Part shown: positions 62,828-64,000 of the stretch, piece after piece
Position numbering within the stretch: position 1 is the stretch's first letter
Layout: each line of letters begins with the position of its first letter
Assembly: GCA_963735495.1 (NCBI GenBank)
Contig: CAVTLG010000010.1
Location: forward strand, 62,001 to 126,000
Direction of reading: 5' to 3'
From: CAVTLG01 sp963735495
GTDB lineage: Bacteria; Chloroflexota; Ktedonobacteria; Ktedonobacterales; Ktedonobacteraceae
Length of the DNA: 64,000 nucleotides
Position numbers and translations under genes: made by a program
The notes under the pieces: generated by a model
What the model was told of the DNA's origin: nothing
What the model saw: the letters and a program-made list of their open reading frames with translations, nothing else
The model's database searches: none

Positions 62828-63814
62828 TTAACTCCTTCCTGTGCGCACACGCGGATCAAGCAGGACATACAGCAGGTCAGCCAGGAAGTTGGCACCCAAC
62901 ACAGCCACGGAGATCACCAAAAAGATGCCCTGTAGCAACGCGTAATCCAGACTCTGCACTGCCTGTAGGGTGGCGTAGCCAATACCTGGATACGAAAAGA
63001 CGATCTCTGTCAGTATCGAGCCACTCACCACAAAGCCCAGAGAGAGGGCAAAAGAAGCGACGTTAGGCAAAATAGCATTGCGTGCTGCGTAAGAGAACAT
63101 CACGCGCCAGGGAGTCAATCCCTTTGCTTCAGCCATGAGCACATAGTCTTCTGATAATGTTGTGACCATGGCGTTGCGCATACCGAGCATCCAGCCAGCA
63201 AGTGAACCAACGACAATCGTCAATGCAGGTAAGATGGCATATTGAGCTGCGCTGACAATAAAAGCGATATTCCAGCCAGGAGTAGTATTATCTGTATCAT
63301 ATCCACCATGGAGGGGAAACCAGTTGAGTTGTAAACCGAGCACATAGAGCAAGACCAGTGCCAGCCAGAAATAGGGTATGGCAGAAAGGAAAGTAAAAAA
63401 AGGCGAGAGCACAAGGTCCCAGAAAGAACCACGCCGCCAGACGACGATGATGCCTAACACTGTGCCAAGCACGAAACTAATGATCAGTGCCATCCCGACG
63501 AGCACCAGTGTCCACGGCATCTCCTCCCCGAGCACCTGCGTCACGGTCATGGGGAGATAGGTAATGGAGACGCCCAGGTTGCCGTGCAGCAGATTGTTGA
63601 GATACTGCACATACTGAGACCACAATGGAGCGTGATTGACCCCTAATGAAATCTCCAGCGCCTGCATAGTCTGGGGCGAAATTTTGCCTCTCATGCGTGC
63701 CATCAGCGCCTCGGCAGGATTCCCTGGAGAGAGATGTGGGATCAGAAAGTTCAGGGTGACTGAGGCCCAGAGGGCCACAAGGTAAAAAAGTATCCGACGA
63801 AGTAGGTGGCGCAT
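62828..63814 (-). CDS. dppB: Oligopeptide ABC permease DppB type
   Basis: A 328-residue permease opening with the family motif LRRILFYLVALWASVTLNFLIPHLSPGNPAEAL, then YLNNLLHGNLGVSITY and the EAA-type loop TTLSEDYVLMAEAKGLTPWRVMFSYAARNAILP in segments (about 220). AGGGGA lies upstream of ATG 63814. It is the first gene of the visible Dpp operon; the substrate-binding protein is not in the window and may lie just beyond 64000. Confidence 0.92.
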   Translation of the reverse strand: MRHLLRRILFYLVALWASVTLNFLIPHLSPGNPAEALMARMRGKISPQTMQALEISLGVNHAPLWSQYVQYLNNLLHGNLGVSITYLPMTVTQVLGEEMPWTLVLVGMALIISFVLGTVLGIIVVWRRGSFWDLVLSPFFTFLSAIPYFWLALVLLYVLGLQLNWFPLHGGYDTDNTTPGWNIAFIVSAAQYAILPALTIVVGSLAGWMLGMRNAMVTTLSEDYVLMAEAKGLTPWRVMFSYAARNAILPNVASFALSLGFVVSGSILTEIVFSYPGIGYATLQAVQSLDYALLQGIFLVISVAVLGANFLADLLYVLLDPRVRTGRS

Positions 63815-64000
63815 ACGCTTCCCCTTCTTAACACGCTATTCAACCAGAACTGCATGTATGCTATTAATGTTATGAGGCTTGAAAATGGGCACAACAGGCG
63901 CGATAATGATTGCTGCCTGATTAAGGTGGCATGTTTTGTGCGTAACATTGCCCGATTGATCAGGCAAACGCGATTTGTCCACCAACTCCAACAAATGCAT

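Overview
The window looks like a chromosomal segment of a Ktedonobacteria-type Chloroflexota. This is inferred from gene style: a lone CHAT protease, a CoiA-like protein, DUF4388 next to a chemoreceptor, fused Dpp ATPases, and many short palindromic repeats between genes. No rRNA, intact tRNA or CRISPR array was seen.

Layout. 1-9.3 kb is accessory DNA: an IS66-like transposase cut by the window edge, a CHAT protease, a CoiA-like protein, then a decayed integrative element (excisionase, membrane protein with a broken C-terminal module, frameshifted tyrosine integrase, tRNA-3'-end-like candidate att site) and a LacI-family pseudogene. 9.2-14.9 kb (minus) is a metal/cation ATPase operon: two small helical proteins precede a giant tandem P-type ATPase whose first ATPase half is catalytically degenerate. 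15-23 kb holds DUF302, methyltransferase, a divergent CGNR regulator/MFS exporter pair, and DUF4388 and chemoreceptor genes.

23-37 kb is an aromatic catabolism cluster: a Liv-type binding lipoprotein, an IclR regulator with a clear promoter/operator, acyl-CoA ligase, gentisate-dioxygenase-like bicupin, FAH hydrolase, thioesterase, ALDH, Zn-ADH, esterase, a second CoA ligase and an amidohydrolase. Ligase, thioesterase and gentisate dioxygenase together suggest a CoA-dependent route to gentisate, with the hydroxylase lying elsewhere. 37-45 kb carries a phosphatase, a MarR-GNAT regulator, an HTH/NB-ARC/TPR regulator split by a fresh ISAs1-like insertion (10-bp target duplication), a lone receiver domain and a MerR-like coiled-coil protein.

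45-58.7 kb is a second catabolic cluster: FadR-type regulator, 3-hydroxyisobutyrate-dehydrogenase-like enzyme, 2-oxoacid/acetoin dehydrogenase E1 alpha, E1 beta and E2 with an M24 aminopeptidase-fold protein between them, a full Liv ABC importer and a frameshifted aldehyde dehydrogenase. The two clusters carry paralogous Liv binding proteins, so one permease may serve both. 59-64 kb has a small secreted protein and a Dpp-type oligopeptide importer on the minus strand.

The gaps between catabolic genes hold at least four families of small palindromic elements, some inserted inside others (three deep at 53.6-53.85 kb). Five otherwise good genes carry a single reading-frame break, so real decay and assembly error both need considering.
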